A stretch of DNA of 64,000 bases from JAKFWF01 sp031429105 (GTDB lineage: Bacteria > Pseudomonadota > Alphaproteobacteria > Rhizobiales > Hyphomicrobiaceae): the NCBI GenBank assembly GCA_031429105.1, contig JANOYV010000100.1, positions 40,641-104,640 on the forward strand, read 5' to 3'. The translations under genes were made by a program, and so were the position numbers. Shown piece after piece: positions 53,092 to 61,821 of the stretch (its first letter is position 1; the number at the start of each line of letters is the position of its first letter). A model generated the notes under the pieces. The model saw only the letters and a program-made list of their open reading frames with translations, made no database searches and was not told the origin of the DNA.

Positions 53092-54018
53092 ATGATCCGG
53101 GATATCGACATTGCGCTGCTGCGCGCCTTCGCGACCGTCGTCGAAACTGGCGGTTTTACTAACGCCAGCCGCATGTTGAGCCGAACGCAGGCAGCCGTTA
53201 GCCAGCAAATCAAGCGATTGGAAGAGCTGTTCGGGGAACCGCTCTTTCAACGCGAACACAAGCGCCTCACGCTATCCCCGGCGGGCGAACGACTGCTCGG
53301 TTCAGCCCAGCGCCTGATCGCATTGAACGATGAAACCTGGAGTCATATGACGACGCCAGATTTCGAAGGCGACGTTCGACTTGGTGTGCCGCATGACATC
53401 GTCGCCAACCTGATTCCAAGCGTTTTGCAGAAGTTCAACAAGGCCCGTCCGCGGGTTCGAGTTGTGCTGGCCTGTAAAAGTTCGAAGGCACTCGTCGACG
53501 ATCTCGCGGCCAACAAGATCGACCTGACTCTCACAACTGAAACAACATGCGGCCCCTACGGCGAAACCTTGATGCGCGACCGGTTGGTATGGGTCGGTGG
53601 CAAGGGTGCCTTGACCTATCGCGAAACACCGCTGCCGGTCTCACTCGGCTCGAAGCACTGCAAGTTTCGCCCCGAGGTGATCAAGGCCCTACAGACTGCT
53701 GGCCGCGACTGGCGCGTTGTCAGTGATGCCGACAGCATGGAGGCGACGTACTCCATGCTACGCGCCGGGCTCGCTGTTGCGGCCATGCTACGAACGTCCG
53801 TGCCTGAGTATCTGGAGATCTTGCCACCATCGGCGAATTTGCCGACTCTTCCGGACTACATGGTCAACTTATATTTGCCGCCAACCGGCATCAGCGATGT
53901 GGCAACCGAGCTGGCACGCCACGTCCGCCAAGATTTCGCAATTCGGTTTGGCCCAGGTCGACTAGATGCGCCAGGCGATAGGGCATTGCCTAAACCTATC
54001 TCTCGGGAAGCAGCTTGA
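53092..54018 (+). CDS. LysR-family transcriptional regulator
   Basis: 308 residues. The winged helix-turn-helix fills residues 5-65: IALLRAFATVVETGGFTNASRMLSRTQAAVSQQIKRLEELFGEPLF. A short linker leads to the substrate-binding domain (VRLGVPHDIVANLIPSVLQKFNKARPRVRV). It overlaps the SDR gene start by four bases, so here the regulator is co-transcribed with its likely target instead of divergent from it as is usual. The ligand is unknown. The 144-base gap to the divergent DUF1127 gene holds its promoter. Confidence 0.9.
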   Translation: MIRDIDIALLRAFATVVETGGFTNASRMLSRTQAAVSQQIKRLEELFGEPLFQREHKRLTLSPAGERLLGSAQRLIALNDETWSHMTTPDFEGDVRLGVPHDIVANLIPSVLQKFNKARPRVRVVLACKSSKALVDDLAANKIDLTLTTETTCGPYGETLMRDRLVWVGGKGALTYRETPLPVSLGSKHCKFRPEVIKALQTAGRDWRVVSDADSMEATYSMLRAGLAVAAMLRTSVPEYLEILPPSANLPTLPDYMVNLYLPPTGISDVATELARHVRQDFAIRFGPGRLDAPGDRALPKPISREAA

Positions 54019-54917
54019 TGAGTAATCCTCTGTTATCGTTGTTTGATCTGTGGTCGCGGCGATATGTGAAACGCCGCGACCCGATAGCAAAATCAGCAAC
54101 TTCTGCAGCCACGGTGATTACTGGCGCATCGGAAGGTATTGGCTTGGCGCTCGCCCATCGGTTTGCTGTCGCCGGACACACGGTAGTGCTGGTGGCCCGC
54201 AACGGCGTCAAAGTGCAGGCTGGTGCTGACGCAATCAAACGCGAGACGGGTCGCGATGCGGTTGCCCTCGTGATCGACATCAACGACCCAGGTTCAGGCC
54301 TGACCATCGAAGCCGCACTTCTTGAACGTGGGTTGCACGCCGATATTTTCATTAACAACGCTGGCTTTGGACTGAGTGGCGAATTTGCGACTGAGCGACC
54401 GTCTGAGATTGACGCGCTCGTCTCCTGTAATATCGCAGCACTCACCCGCCTATCGCGCCACTTTCTCCCTGGCATGTTGGACCGCGGGACCGGCGGGCTG
54501 ATCAATGTTGCCTCGCTGGCCGGCTTTACGCCCGGTGCCTATCAGGCTGCCTACTACGCGAGCAAAGCCTATGTCGTCTCGCTAACCCGTGCCATCGCTT
54601 ATGAAACCGGGGGCGAGGGCGTTCGAGTATGCGTCGTTACGCCGGGGCCTGTGGAAACCGGGTTTCACGCCCGGATGAATGCCGAAACCTCATTCTACCG
54701 TCGTCTTGTGCCATCGCCGACCGCTGAGACCATAGCTGCGGCGACCTATCGAGGCTACTGTTGGCACCGGCGCGTTATTGCGCCAGGCATCGGGGCAACG
54801 ATCCTGTCGGCGGCGATCCGCATAGCGCCAGCTTTCCTCGTGATTCCAGCCACCGCATGGATGCTTTACCCACGCGTCGAAGCCACGGTGGCACCCGAAG
54901 TAAAAAAGGTGAAATAA
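54015..54917 (+). CDS. Short-chain dehydrogenase/reductase (SDR)
   Basis: 300 residues. After a 30-residue N-terminal extension the cofactor site reads TVITGASEGIGLALAHRFAVAGH and VVLVARN, then FINNAGFGLSG, the Ser in LINVASLAGFTPGAYQAAYYASKAYV and the Tyr-Lys of YYASK, with VTPGPVETGFHARM after it. The C-terminal 60 residues are hydrophobic and may form a membrane-associating helix (GATILSAAIRIAPAFLVIPATAWML), as in DltE-like SDRs. Substrate unknown. Coupled by ATGA to the LysR gene. Confidence 0.88.
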   Translation: MMSNPLLSLFDLWSRRYVKRRDPIAKSATSAATVITGASEGIGLALAHRFAVAGHTVVLVARNGVKVQAGADAIKRETGRDAVALVIDINDPGSGLTIEAALLERGLHADIFINNAGFGLSGEFATERPSEIDALVSCNIAALTRLSRHFLPGMLDRGTGGLINVASLAGFTPGAYQAAYYASKAYVVSLTRAIAYETGGEGVRVCVVTPGPVETGFHARMNAETSFYRRLVPSPTAETIAAATYRGYCWHRRVIAPGIGATILSAAIRIAPAFLVIPATAWMLYPRVEATVAPEVKKVK

Positions 54918-55425
54918 AGGCAGTTGTACGCTTTTGGCACGCTTCGTTTGCAATTTTGCAATACTTCGGGTGCAATACTCGTAATCGCTGAGGCTTCTGG
55001 TGTTGCGTACCCAGCGATTAGCGCGGCGGAGTATCTACGCGGACACTCGCGGTCCTGTTGGATTTTCCGCCGCGCCCCTCCCTCCCATCAATTGCCAAAA
55101 CGGGAAATATTGCGACGCGCTCCTGCGTCCGAGTTCGGCTTGATGTGGCACTGGAGGCGATCACCGGGTGGGCAACCATGGGTGTTCCCGCATTCAAAGC
55201 TACGAACCAAAAAAGCGGCGACGATTCTGGCTGAGGATCATCGACGCGCAAACCGCAAAGCTGCGTCGCGAAACGCTTCGCGCCGCGCTGATTGCAAGCC
55301 CAGTTACAGTCACGCAGCTCGACTTTGATCCGGCTGTGCAGTGCGGCAATCACCAAGGCCGTTGAAACGATCGCGAACGTAGGCTATGTCCCCCTCGCGT
55401 CGGTGGTCATAGTCGGCGCAAAAGT
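54918..55425. other. Intergenic region between SDR gene and tRNA-Leu
   Basis: 508 bases. Frames of 134 codons (plus, 54924-55328) and 112 codons (minus, 55018-55356) overlap each other, neither resembles a family, and neither has a convincing ribosome-binding site. No terminator hairpin with a T tract was found after the SDR gene. I see no recognised element here. Confidence 0.4.
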
Positions 55426-55511
55426 GCCTTTGTGGCGGAACGGTAGACGCGGCAGACTCAAAATCTGCTACTCGCAAGGGTGTGGGGGTTCGAGTCCCTC
55501 CAGGGGCACCA
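55426..55511 (+). tRNA. tRNA-Leu(CAA)
   Basis: 86 bases. The acceptor arm GCCTTTG (55426-55432) pairs with CAGGGGC (55501-55507), followed by A and an encoded CCA. The anticodon stem GCAGA/TCTGC encloses loop CTCAAAA, giving anticodon CAA for codon UUG. A long class II variable arm (CTCGCAAGGGTG region) and the T loop GGTTCGAGTCC are present. It marks the left edge of an accessory segment with an IS remnant and a secreted-adhesin system. Confidence 0.93.
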
Positions 55512-55739
55512 ATTCAAGCGATAACACATTGATTTATGGTATAAAATTACTACATCAATAGGCAGTACGCCTATGATCGACAAAATTTGCACAGGCCGGG
55601 GCCTGCGCAAGCTTTCCGCGTTCGACGTCGCCTTGAAGGGTCCACCACAGACGTAAACTTTTCTATTATGCTTGACGCGCTCTCCGCAGTAATGCTGCCG
55701 ACTTCGGAATATAAATGTTGATCGCAGGGTAATTCTCCC

Positions 55740-56160
55740 ATTTTTAACGGGGCTCGATCATTGAACTCACGCGACCTCTTAGAAGTCCTCTTGTGGGGCG
55801 GCCATTTGCAGTATCAGAAAAAGCGACTGTGTTCTTTGCTAAGGAAACAAGTCGGTGAGGTTTGCCCTGATCGATGCAAGGGATACTGAAATGTCGGCGC
55901 AAATGGCGTGCGCCGTTTTGGGCGTCAGCGCGAGCGGCTACAACGTTGGGAAAAACCGCGAGGACGGGTGCATCCTGGATCTTTTCTCGCGGCGCATTGC
56001 TGGCTGGGCGATGAGTGATCGAAGGATTCTATAACCCTCGCAGACGGCATTCGAGCCTGGGCTACATGAGCCCTGCCGCATTCGAGACGACGTTCCACGC
56101 GAACAAAAAGCAAGAGACAACAGCTCTCCACTGAATCGGGGGAGGTCCAGCTGAGAGAGA
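55740..56160 (+). mobile_element. IS3-family insertion sequence remnant
   Basis: Approximate extent of the dead element whose transposase fragments are listed separately; its true ends are not determined since no inverted repeats or target duplication could be recognised. The order orfA tail, orfB head, catalytic core fragment, orfB tail is kept with large internal deletions, so the insertion is old. It lies about 290 bases after the tRNA-Leu gene and about 290 bases before the type I secretion genes. The flanks 55512-55739 and 56161-56422 show no gene. Confidence 0.65.
55799..56134 (+). pseudogene. Degenerate IS3-family transposase (orfA end and orfB pieces)
   Basis: Three pieces of an IS3-type element are readable. 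(a) 55799-55858 ends an orfA-like frame with SEKATVFFAKETSR and a TGA. (b) A GTG at 55855 overlaps that stop, as orfB does in IS3 elements, and reads VRFALIDARDTEMSAQMACAV, LGVSASGYN, then after an internal deletion DLFSRRIAGWAMSD, part of the DDE integrase core, and stops at 56034. (c) 56039-56134, in another frame, reads RRHSSLGYMSPAAFETTFHA and stops at 56134, the usual OrfB C-terminus. The missing parts include two of the three catalytic acids, so the element is dead. Terminal inverted repeats were not found. Confidence 0.8.
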
Positions 56161-56422
56161 CCGAAAGGATAACGCCCCGAATACGAAGTCCTTTCCCGCC
56201 GGACAGGCGGCTGAGAGAATATGAGGCCGTGCATCCGGTCGGGTCGTTCACTTCACGCCGACTCACGCCATCACCGATGGCAATCGGAGCCTGAGCCGCT
56301 ACATCAAATAAAAACCGAGCAATTGCAGTCGCCAAATTTATTCAATTATTTGCCGAAAGGCGACTTTGAGGTCGGAACGGAGCACTGCCAGGCTGGACGA
56401 AAATATGCGATCAAGCCACACC

Positions 56423-57730
56423 TCATCGCTCCCGCAGCGCCTCGTGCCGCGCAACCTGGATCGGACGCAGCACGTAGTCGAGCACCGATTTGCGCCCGGT
56501 GCGAATGTCGGCGGTAGCCACCATACCGGGAATAATGGGAAGCGCGTCTTTGTCGTTGCCCAAGTGGTTACTATCGGTGCGAAGGATGACACGGAAGTAG
56601 GGGCTGCCTTTTTCATCCGGGATGGTGTCGGCACCAATCCGTTCGACGACAGCCGGCATATCGCCATAGACCGTGTAATTGTAGGCGGTGATCTTGACGC
56701 TCGCCGTCTGGCCGGGATGGATGAAGGCAACGTCTTGCGGCCGCACCCGTGCCTCGACCAGCAGCTTGTCCTCGATTGGCACGATCTCGGCAATACTCTC
56801 GCCAGGGCGGACTACCGCGCCGATCGTAGTGACCACGAGTTTGTTGACGATGCCGTTGACCGGCGAACGCAGAATGGTGCGGCGGACACGATCCTCGGCC
56901 GCCTTCAGGCTTTCGTCGATCACGGCCAGATTACCGTTGGTCTCGCCCAGCCCCTCGCTGGCGCGTGCCCGGAAGGTCAGTATGGTCGCCTGTAACTTCG
57001 CCGTCGCTTCGGCAATTGCCGCCACCGTGCGCGGCAGGGACGCGGCAAGCACGGCGATGTCGCGCTGCTCAGTGCGATACTGACGTTCGAGCCGCAGCAG
57101 TTCCATCTCGGGGTAGGCGCCACTGCGCTTCAGATTGCGGCCAAGTTCGAGTTCGCGCTGCGCGAAGGCCGACGTCGCCTTGGCTTCGTCGAGCCGGGTC
57201 TGGATCTCGATGCGCTCAAGGCGCCTCTGGGCCAGTTGCTGCTCGACCACGGCCAGTTCCTCTGCGAGCGAGGCCTGACGCGACCTGTAGAGCAGTAGCT
57301 CGGCGCCAGTCACAACCTGATCGAGCCCGGCATCGGCGAACGAAGGTTCCCCACCGGAGGCCTCGGCATCGAGGCGAACCCTCCGCGCCGAAAGCGCCAT
57401 CCGCTTTTGTTTCAATTCGCCCAGACTCGACGAGAACGAGACGTCGTCGATCCGTATCAGCGGCTCACCCACTGCGACGCGCTGGCCTTCCTTGACTTTG
57501 ATCTCGGCGATGATGCCGCCTTCGAGCGGCTGCACCACCTGCACCTGGCTCGACGGAATGACGCGGCCCTCGCCGTGCGTGACTTCGTCGAGGATGGCAA
57601 AATGGGCCCACGCCAGTCCGGCAACCATGCCGAGGCCTACGACCATCAGCACCGGCCACGCACTGCGCGACCCCTGGCGGTCGAGCGCCGATTCGACATC
57701 ATTGGCGAAGACGTGCTCAAGCCGCTTCAT
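56423..57730 (-). CDS. HlyD-family type I secretion membrane-fusion protein
   Basis: 435 residues. A cytoplasmic head of about 22 residues, one membrane helix (about 25-46, WPVLMVVGLGMVAGLAWAHF), then GEGRVIPSSQVQVVQPLEGGIIAEIKVKEGQRVAVGEPLIRID (lipoyl-like), a long coiled-coil hairpin (about 100-270), then ILRSPVNGIVNKLVVTTIGAVVRPGESIAEIVP and a beta-barrel domain with GQTASVKITAYNYTVYGDM. This links the ABC exporter to the TolC channel, as HlyD or LapC do. Its start overlaps the ABC gene's stop by four bases. Confidence 0.93.
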   Translation of the reverse strand: MKRLEHVFANDVESALDRQGSRSAWPVLMVVGLGMVAGLAWAHFAILDEVTHGEGRVIPSSQVQVVQPLEGGIIAEIKVKEGQRVAVGEPLIRIDDVSFSSSLGELKQKRMALSARRVRLDAEASGGEPSFADAGLDQVVTGAELLLYRSRQASLAEELAVVEQQLAQRRLERIEIQTRLDEAKATSAFAQRELELGRNLKRSGAYPEMELLRLERQYRTEQRDIAVLAASLPRTVAAIAEATAKLQATILTFRARASEGLGETNGNLAVIDESLKAAEDRVRRTILRSPVNGIVNKLVVTTIGAVVRPGESIAEIVPIEDKLLVEARVRPQDVAFIHPGQTASVKITAYNYTVYGDMPAVVERIGADTIPDEKGSPYFRVILRTDSNHLGNDKDALPIIPGMVATADIRTGRKSVLDYVLRPIQVARHEALRER

Positions 57731-59925
57731 GGCGCGAGCCCCTCGCCGTTGGCTTGCGCTGCCTGTGACGTTGGTGCCGACTTCGCCGCCTCACGCAGCC
57801 GCTCGATGACTTCGGCTCTTGGCCCATCGAGGATGATGCGGCCATTGTCGAACACGACCAATCGGTCGACCAGCTCTAGCAGGCCATCACGATGGGTCGA
57901 GATCAGCAAGGTGACGTCCGGATTGAGTTCGCGCCTCAGGTTTGCGACCAGGACGCGCTCGGTCGACGTGTCCATCGCCGACGACGGTTCGTCGAGAAAC
58001 AAAATCTTGGGCTCGCGCACAATAATGCGGGCAAGGCCGATCGCCTGCCGTTGCCCGCCCGACAGCGAACGCCCCCGCTCCGCGACCGGCGTCGCAAGAC
58101 CAAGCGGCATCCGCGCCGAAAAGGCCTCGACGCCGGCGATGCGGGCCGCCCTCTCGATGACATCCTGTCGCGCGTCCGGAGCCCCCATGGCAATATTCTC
58201 GCGCAGCGTGCCGGAAAACAACTCCGTATCCTGTTGGCAAAACCCGACCAGCGATCGGATGTCGGCGCCGAACTGGCGGATATCGACGCCGTCGATCAGG
58301 ATCTGCCCACTGGTCGGCTGGTAAAGACCTGACAACAGCCGCCCGATCGACGTCTTGCCCGAACCGATGCGGCCGATCAGGCCGACCCGCTCGCCCTTGC
58401 CGATCTTGAGATCAATCCGGTCGAGGGCCGCGGTGCTGGCGCCGGGATACGTGAGTGATACGGCGCGAAGTGAAATTTCGCCAGCTCGGGGGCGGCTGCC
58501 ATCCGGCGCGGCGGCGGGCTCGACCGGCGCCGACATCAATGCATCGAGGGTGCGGAAGGCCGACCACGCCTGCAGCGCCCGCGCCAGGGTCTGCACGACA
58601 CTGCCGAGCGGCGCCAGCACACGGCCCGAAAGGATACTGGCGGCGATCAGCGAGCCGACCGTTATGGTGCCATCGAGCACTAGAAATACGCCCCACACGA
58701 CGGTTGCGATCGAGACCGCCTGATTGACGAACACCACCATGTTGCCGGAAAGGTTCGCCCAGAAACGGGCCGTCGTCGTGGACCGGCTGGTGGCGGCGAC
58801 CGCCTCGTTCCAGCTGCGCCGCAGGAAGCCTTCCGCGCCGATGCTCTTGATCGTCTCGACCGAGCCGGCGGCCTCGACCAGAATGCTGTGCCGGCGAGCG
58901 CTGTCGACTTGGCTGGCCTTCACTGCCCGCGCCAGCGGTAGCTGAATCAGCATCGCGCACAGCAGGACCACGACCACGGCGATCAGCGGCACCATAGCGA
59001 GCGGGCCGACAATAAGCCACATGACACCGAGGAATACACCGATGAAAGCGAGGTCGGTGAGCGCGATCAGCGTCGACGACGTCATCACGTCTCGCACCGA
59101 GTCGAAATCGCGCATTTGGCTGGCAAGTCCACCGGTCGTCGCCGGCCGGCTTTCGAGCCGAAGTCCCAGAACGTGCGCGAACAGCCGCCCTGATACCGCC
59201 AGATCGACACGCCGGCCAGTGGCATCGACGACGCTCGAACGCAGGGCGCGCAATATGACATCGAGGACCAACGCCAGCAGCACTCCGGCCGTCAGCGCCC
59301 ACAGGGTTGGAATGGCAAGATTTGGAATGACCCGATCGTAGACGTTCTTCACGAACAGCGGTGCTGCCACGCCCAGCACATTGATGAGCAGCGCCGCCAT
59401 CACCACCTGGGTGTAATCGCGCCAGAAAGCCCGGAAGGTCGACCAGAACCAATGCGCGCGATCGCCCGAAAACTTGCCCTGTGCTGTCGGCTGGTTGGTC
59501 TGTGCTTCGGGCTTCAGGTAGACGACGACGCCGGCATGCTGCTTTGCGAGTTCGGTGAGTGTGATCTGTCGTTCGCCTGGTCCGGTCGCTGGCATGGCAA
59601 CGCGCGCTACGTTGCGTCGAACCGACATACTGGTCAGCACCATGGCGTGGCCATCGGTGTCGAAGATGATGACAGGCAGCGCGATTGCCGGCACGGCTTC
59701 GATCGGCATGGTGACGATGTGTACCTCGAACCCCAGCGCGGGCGCGACCTCCCGCAGGGAGGTCAGCGTCATACCACGCTCGTCGAAGGGCAGGCGACGT
59801 AACACCTCGGCGGCGCCGACCGGCTTGCGTCGGCGCGCAGTGACGTCGACGAACGCTTCGATAAGGCCGTTGGCGCTGACCCGGCCTGCACCGTCTAGAA
59901 CCTCTGCTCGCACTGCCGAGTTCAT
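57727..59925 (-). CDS. Type I secretion ABC transporter with degenerate C39-like domain (LapB type)
   Basis: 732 residues. Residues about 18-145 form a C39-peptidase-like domain (GAAEVLRRLPFDERGMTLTSLREVAPALGFEV ... HAMVLTSM) without the catalytic Cys, so it binds but does not cut the cargo, as in HlyB/LapB. Residues about 170-470 hold six membrane segments (VVMAALLINVLGVAAPLFVKNVYDRVIPN). The ATPase part has Walker A GLIGRIGSGKTSIG, signature LSGGQRQAIGLARI, Walker B ILFLDEPSSAMD and H-loop STHRDG, all intact. The operon order ABC-HlyD, with TolC upstream and a giant adhesin divergent, points to adhesin export. Confidence 0.92.
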   Translation of the reverse strand: MNSAVRAEVLDGAGRVSANGLIEAFVDVTARRRKPVGAAEVLRRLPFDERGMTLTSLREVAPALGFEVHIVTMPIEAVPAIALPVIIFDTDGHAMVLTSMSVRRNVARVAMPATGPGERQITLTELAKQHAGVVVYLKPEAQTNQPTAQGKFSGDRAHWFWSTFRAFWRDYTQVVMAALLINVLGVAAPLFVKNVYDRVIPNLAIPTLWALTAGVLLALVLDVILRALRSSVVDATGRRVDLAVSGRLFAHVLGLRLESRPATTGGLASQMRDFDSVRDVMTSSTLIALTDLAFIGVFLGVMWLIVGPLAMVPLIAVVVVLLCAMLIQLPLARAVKASQVDSARRHSILVEAAGSVETIKSIGAEGFLRRSWNEAVAATSRSTTTARFWANLSGNMVVFVNQAVSIATVVWGVFLVLDGTITVGSLIAASILSGRVLAPLGSVVQTLARALQAWSAFRTLDALMSAPVEPAAAPDGSRPRAGEISLRAVSLTYPGASTAALDRIDLKIGKGERVGLIGRIGSGKTSIGRLLSGLYQPTSGQILIDGVDIRQFGADIRSLVGFCQQDTELFSGTLRENIAMGAPDARQDVIERAARIAGVEAFSARMPLGLATPVAERGRSLSGGQRQAIGLARIIVREPKILFLDEPSSAMDTSTERVLVANLRRELNPDVTLLISTHRDGLLELVDRLVVFDNGRIILDGPRAEVIERLREAAKSAPTSQAAQANGEGLAP

Positions 59926-60066
59926 TGTCTGAGCTCACTGCGCTGCAACAGGTTCGCGCCTTCTGCTCCGAAAGCACGAATTGTGCCGACAGCCTGCACT
60001 ACTTGGATTGCGCCGACAAGCAGCCGACACATCGGCTGCCGCAACGACGTTAACGCCCCCGAACCG

Positions 60067-61437
60067 CTATCGCCGCAGGCTTGCCGGGTCTTTGGGACGG
60101 TCCGTGCGATCACGGTTCCACGGCCGGGTCTCGTCTTCCGCCTCGACATCGACGCCAAGTCCGAAGTGATCGAGCAGCCCGCCCATCGCGGCAACCAGCT
60201 GATAGCGGGAATAGGTCGCCAGCGACCCTGCGGTGATGCCCTGCACACGCGCATTGAAATGCACGTTCTGCGCTTCAAGCAGGTCGAGCATGGAGCGCCG
60301 ACCGCCCTCGAATTCCTGGCGATAGGCTGCGATCAGCTTACGACCCGCCTCGATCTGCCGGTCGAGCACGCCGCGGCGCTCGTCGTTGGTCTTGATGTCC
60401 GACCAGGCGCGCATGACCGCCTCATCGATATCACGGCGCAACTTGTCGAGGCGTGACTCGACTTCCGCCAGTCGCTCAGCCTTTTCGCGACGCCGCGCCT
60501 GATCAATGTGACCGTTGAACACGTTCCACGACAAGACAACCTTGGCCGAGGCGTCATGGTTCGGGCCCGGCACGCCGTTGAGATCATGTCCGGCGCTGCC
60601 GCGGCCCTCGAGCGCCACGTTCGGACGGAAGGCGGCTTCACTCTGTGTCAGATCGGCCCGCGCCGCACCAATGTCCTTGTCCAGCACCTGCAAAGTTGGG
60701 TTTCGCGCCCGTGCCGCCTGGACGGCCGCCGACTGGCTCGGCGGCAGCGACCGTGGCGGTGAAACCGGATCGACGCCGGTCGGCCGTGCGCCAACAAGGT
60801 TCACGTAGCGAGCTTCAGCTGCCCCCAATGTACGCTTCACATCGGCCCGAATGGCCTCGGCCGAAAGCACGCGTTCTTGCGCCAAATAGACCTCGCCTTG
60901 GGTCGAGCTGCCGCCGCGGAAACGCACATCGACGAGGTTCAGCAGTTCTTTGTGCACCCGAATGTTTTCGTCGGCAGCCCGCAGGATGCTGCGAAAGCGC
61001 GCAAGGTCGAGATAGGCCTGCAGTGTGTCGAGTGCGATCAGTTCGGAACGTTCGCGCACACGCAGCGCAGCGCCGCCGACACGTGCCGTCTGCTTGGCAA
61101 CTTCGGCGTTGCGATAGCCGCCGTCGAACACGGTGTAGCGTGAGACGAGGCCTGCCGAATCACCCCATCGGCTATCCTGGTTGACGCTCGCGCCCGGACG
61201 ATGATTGTAGCCGAACCCGGCCGAAGCCTCGAGATCCAGTCGCGGCAGGTAGAGCCCGCGCGCCTGATTGAGTTCCTCGTCGACGGCACGTCGATTGGCG
61301 CCAGCTTCCTGGATCTGCGGATTGTTCGCCACCGCTTTGGCGATGGCGCCCTTGAGAGTATCAGCCCATGCCTCGCCTTGTCCGGCGCAAACACCCAGCA
61401 GGATGCCCGCAACAATTCTTCTAATGCGGTATGTCAT
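60067..61437 (-). CDS. TolC-family outer-membrane channel protein
   Basis: 456 residues from ATG 61437, which starts a good signal peptide (TYRIRRIVAGILLGVCAGQGEAWA); a TTG six codons upstream at 61455 is possible. The mature protein shows two repeats of the TolC pattern: TLKGAIAKAVANNPQIQEAGANRRAVDEELNQARGLYLPRLDLEAS and PSQSAAVQAARARNPTLQVLDKDIGAARADLTQSEAAFRPNVALEG, with long helices between. It would form the exit pore of the type I system encoded next to it. 141 bases separate it from the ABC gene on the same strand. Confidence 0.9.
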   Translation of the reverse strand: MTYRIRRIVAGILLGVCAGQGEAWADTLKGAIAKAVANNPQIQEAGANRRAVDEELNQARGLYLPRLDLEASAGFGYNHRPGASVNQDSRWGDSAGLVSRYTVFDGGYRNAEVAKQTARVGGAALRVRERSELIALDTLQAYLDLARFRSILRAADENIRVHKELLNLVDVRFRGGSSTQGEVYLAQERVLSAEAIRADVKRTLGAAEARYVNLVGARPTGVDPVSPPRSLPPSQSAAVQAARARNPTLQVLDKDIGAARADLTQSEAAFRPNVALEGRGSAGHDLNGVPGPNHDASAKVVLSWNVFNGHIDQARRREKAERLAEVESRLDKLRRDIDEAVMRAWSDIKTNDERRGVLDRQIEAGRKLIAAYRQEFEGGRRSMLDLLEAQNVHFNARVQGITAGSLATYSRYQLVAAMGGLLDHFGLGVDVEAEDETRPWNRDRTDRPKDPASLRR

Positions 61438-61455
61438 CGGAGATATCCGTCGCAA

Positions 61456-61821
61456 AACAGTCCGCTCACAATTCGAGCAGCCAAACTACCGTACAATTTC
61501 TTGTCGCCAAAAAAAACAATCGTTACAATTCAATTAATTGGTCTTATGATTGGTTGTGGCGACCGATGTGCCTCTTTGGCATCGGCCGTGCACTCTGAAA
61601 GGTTAACAAATGCGCGCCGCGATCTAACCTTTCGTTTGATGAATACTACGGCGGGCACGGTGACCTGCCGACTAACGAGCACAGCAAGGAATACGGAAGC
61701 GCACGCGATGGCTATGCGCAATTAAAGATTAAGTTTGCAGCTTTTGCACGAATTATCTGCGGTCGTTTCTCAGGCTTTAGTCCGATTGATTGAGTATTTC
61801 GTAGCGTAAGGGAGATGCGTA
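61456..61821. other. Divergent promoter region between tolC-like and adhesin genes
   Basis: About 366 bases, AT-richer than the flanks, holding the promoters of the secretion genes (minus) and the adhesin gene (plus). An AAGGGAG ribosome-binding site lies at its right end. A stretch around 61626-61720 reads in one plus frame FDEYYGGHGDLPTNEHSKEY, which looks protein-like but has no start codon and stops shortly after; it may be a gene remnant or chance. Confidence 0.4.

Noticed and set aside
54924..55356. Two overlapping frames (plus and minus) before tRNA-Leu
   Set aside because: They cover the same DNA on opposite strands, neither resembles a family, and neither has a convincing ribosome-binding site.
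58412..59977. 521-codon minus frame within the ABC exporter gene
   Set aside because: It overlaps the clearly conserved transporter in another frame and is mostly Arg, Gly, Ala and Pro, a shadow of the real gene.
59922..60278. 118-codon minus frame bridging the tolC-like and ABC genes
   Set aside because: It overlaps the 3' end of the tolC-like gene in another frame and looks random.
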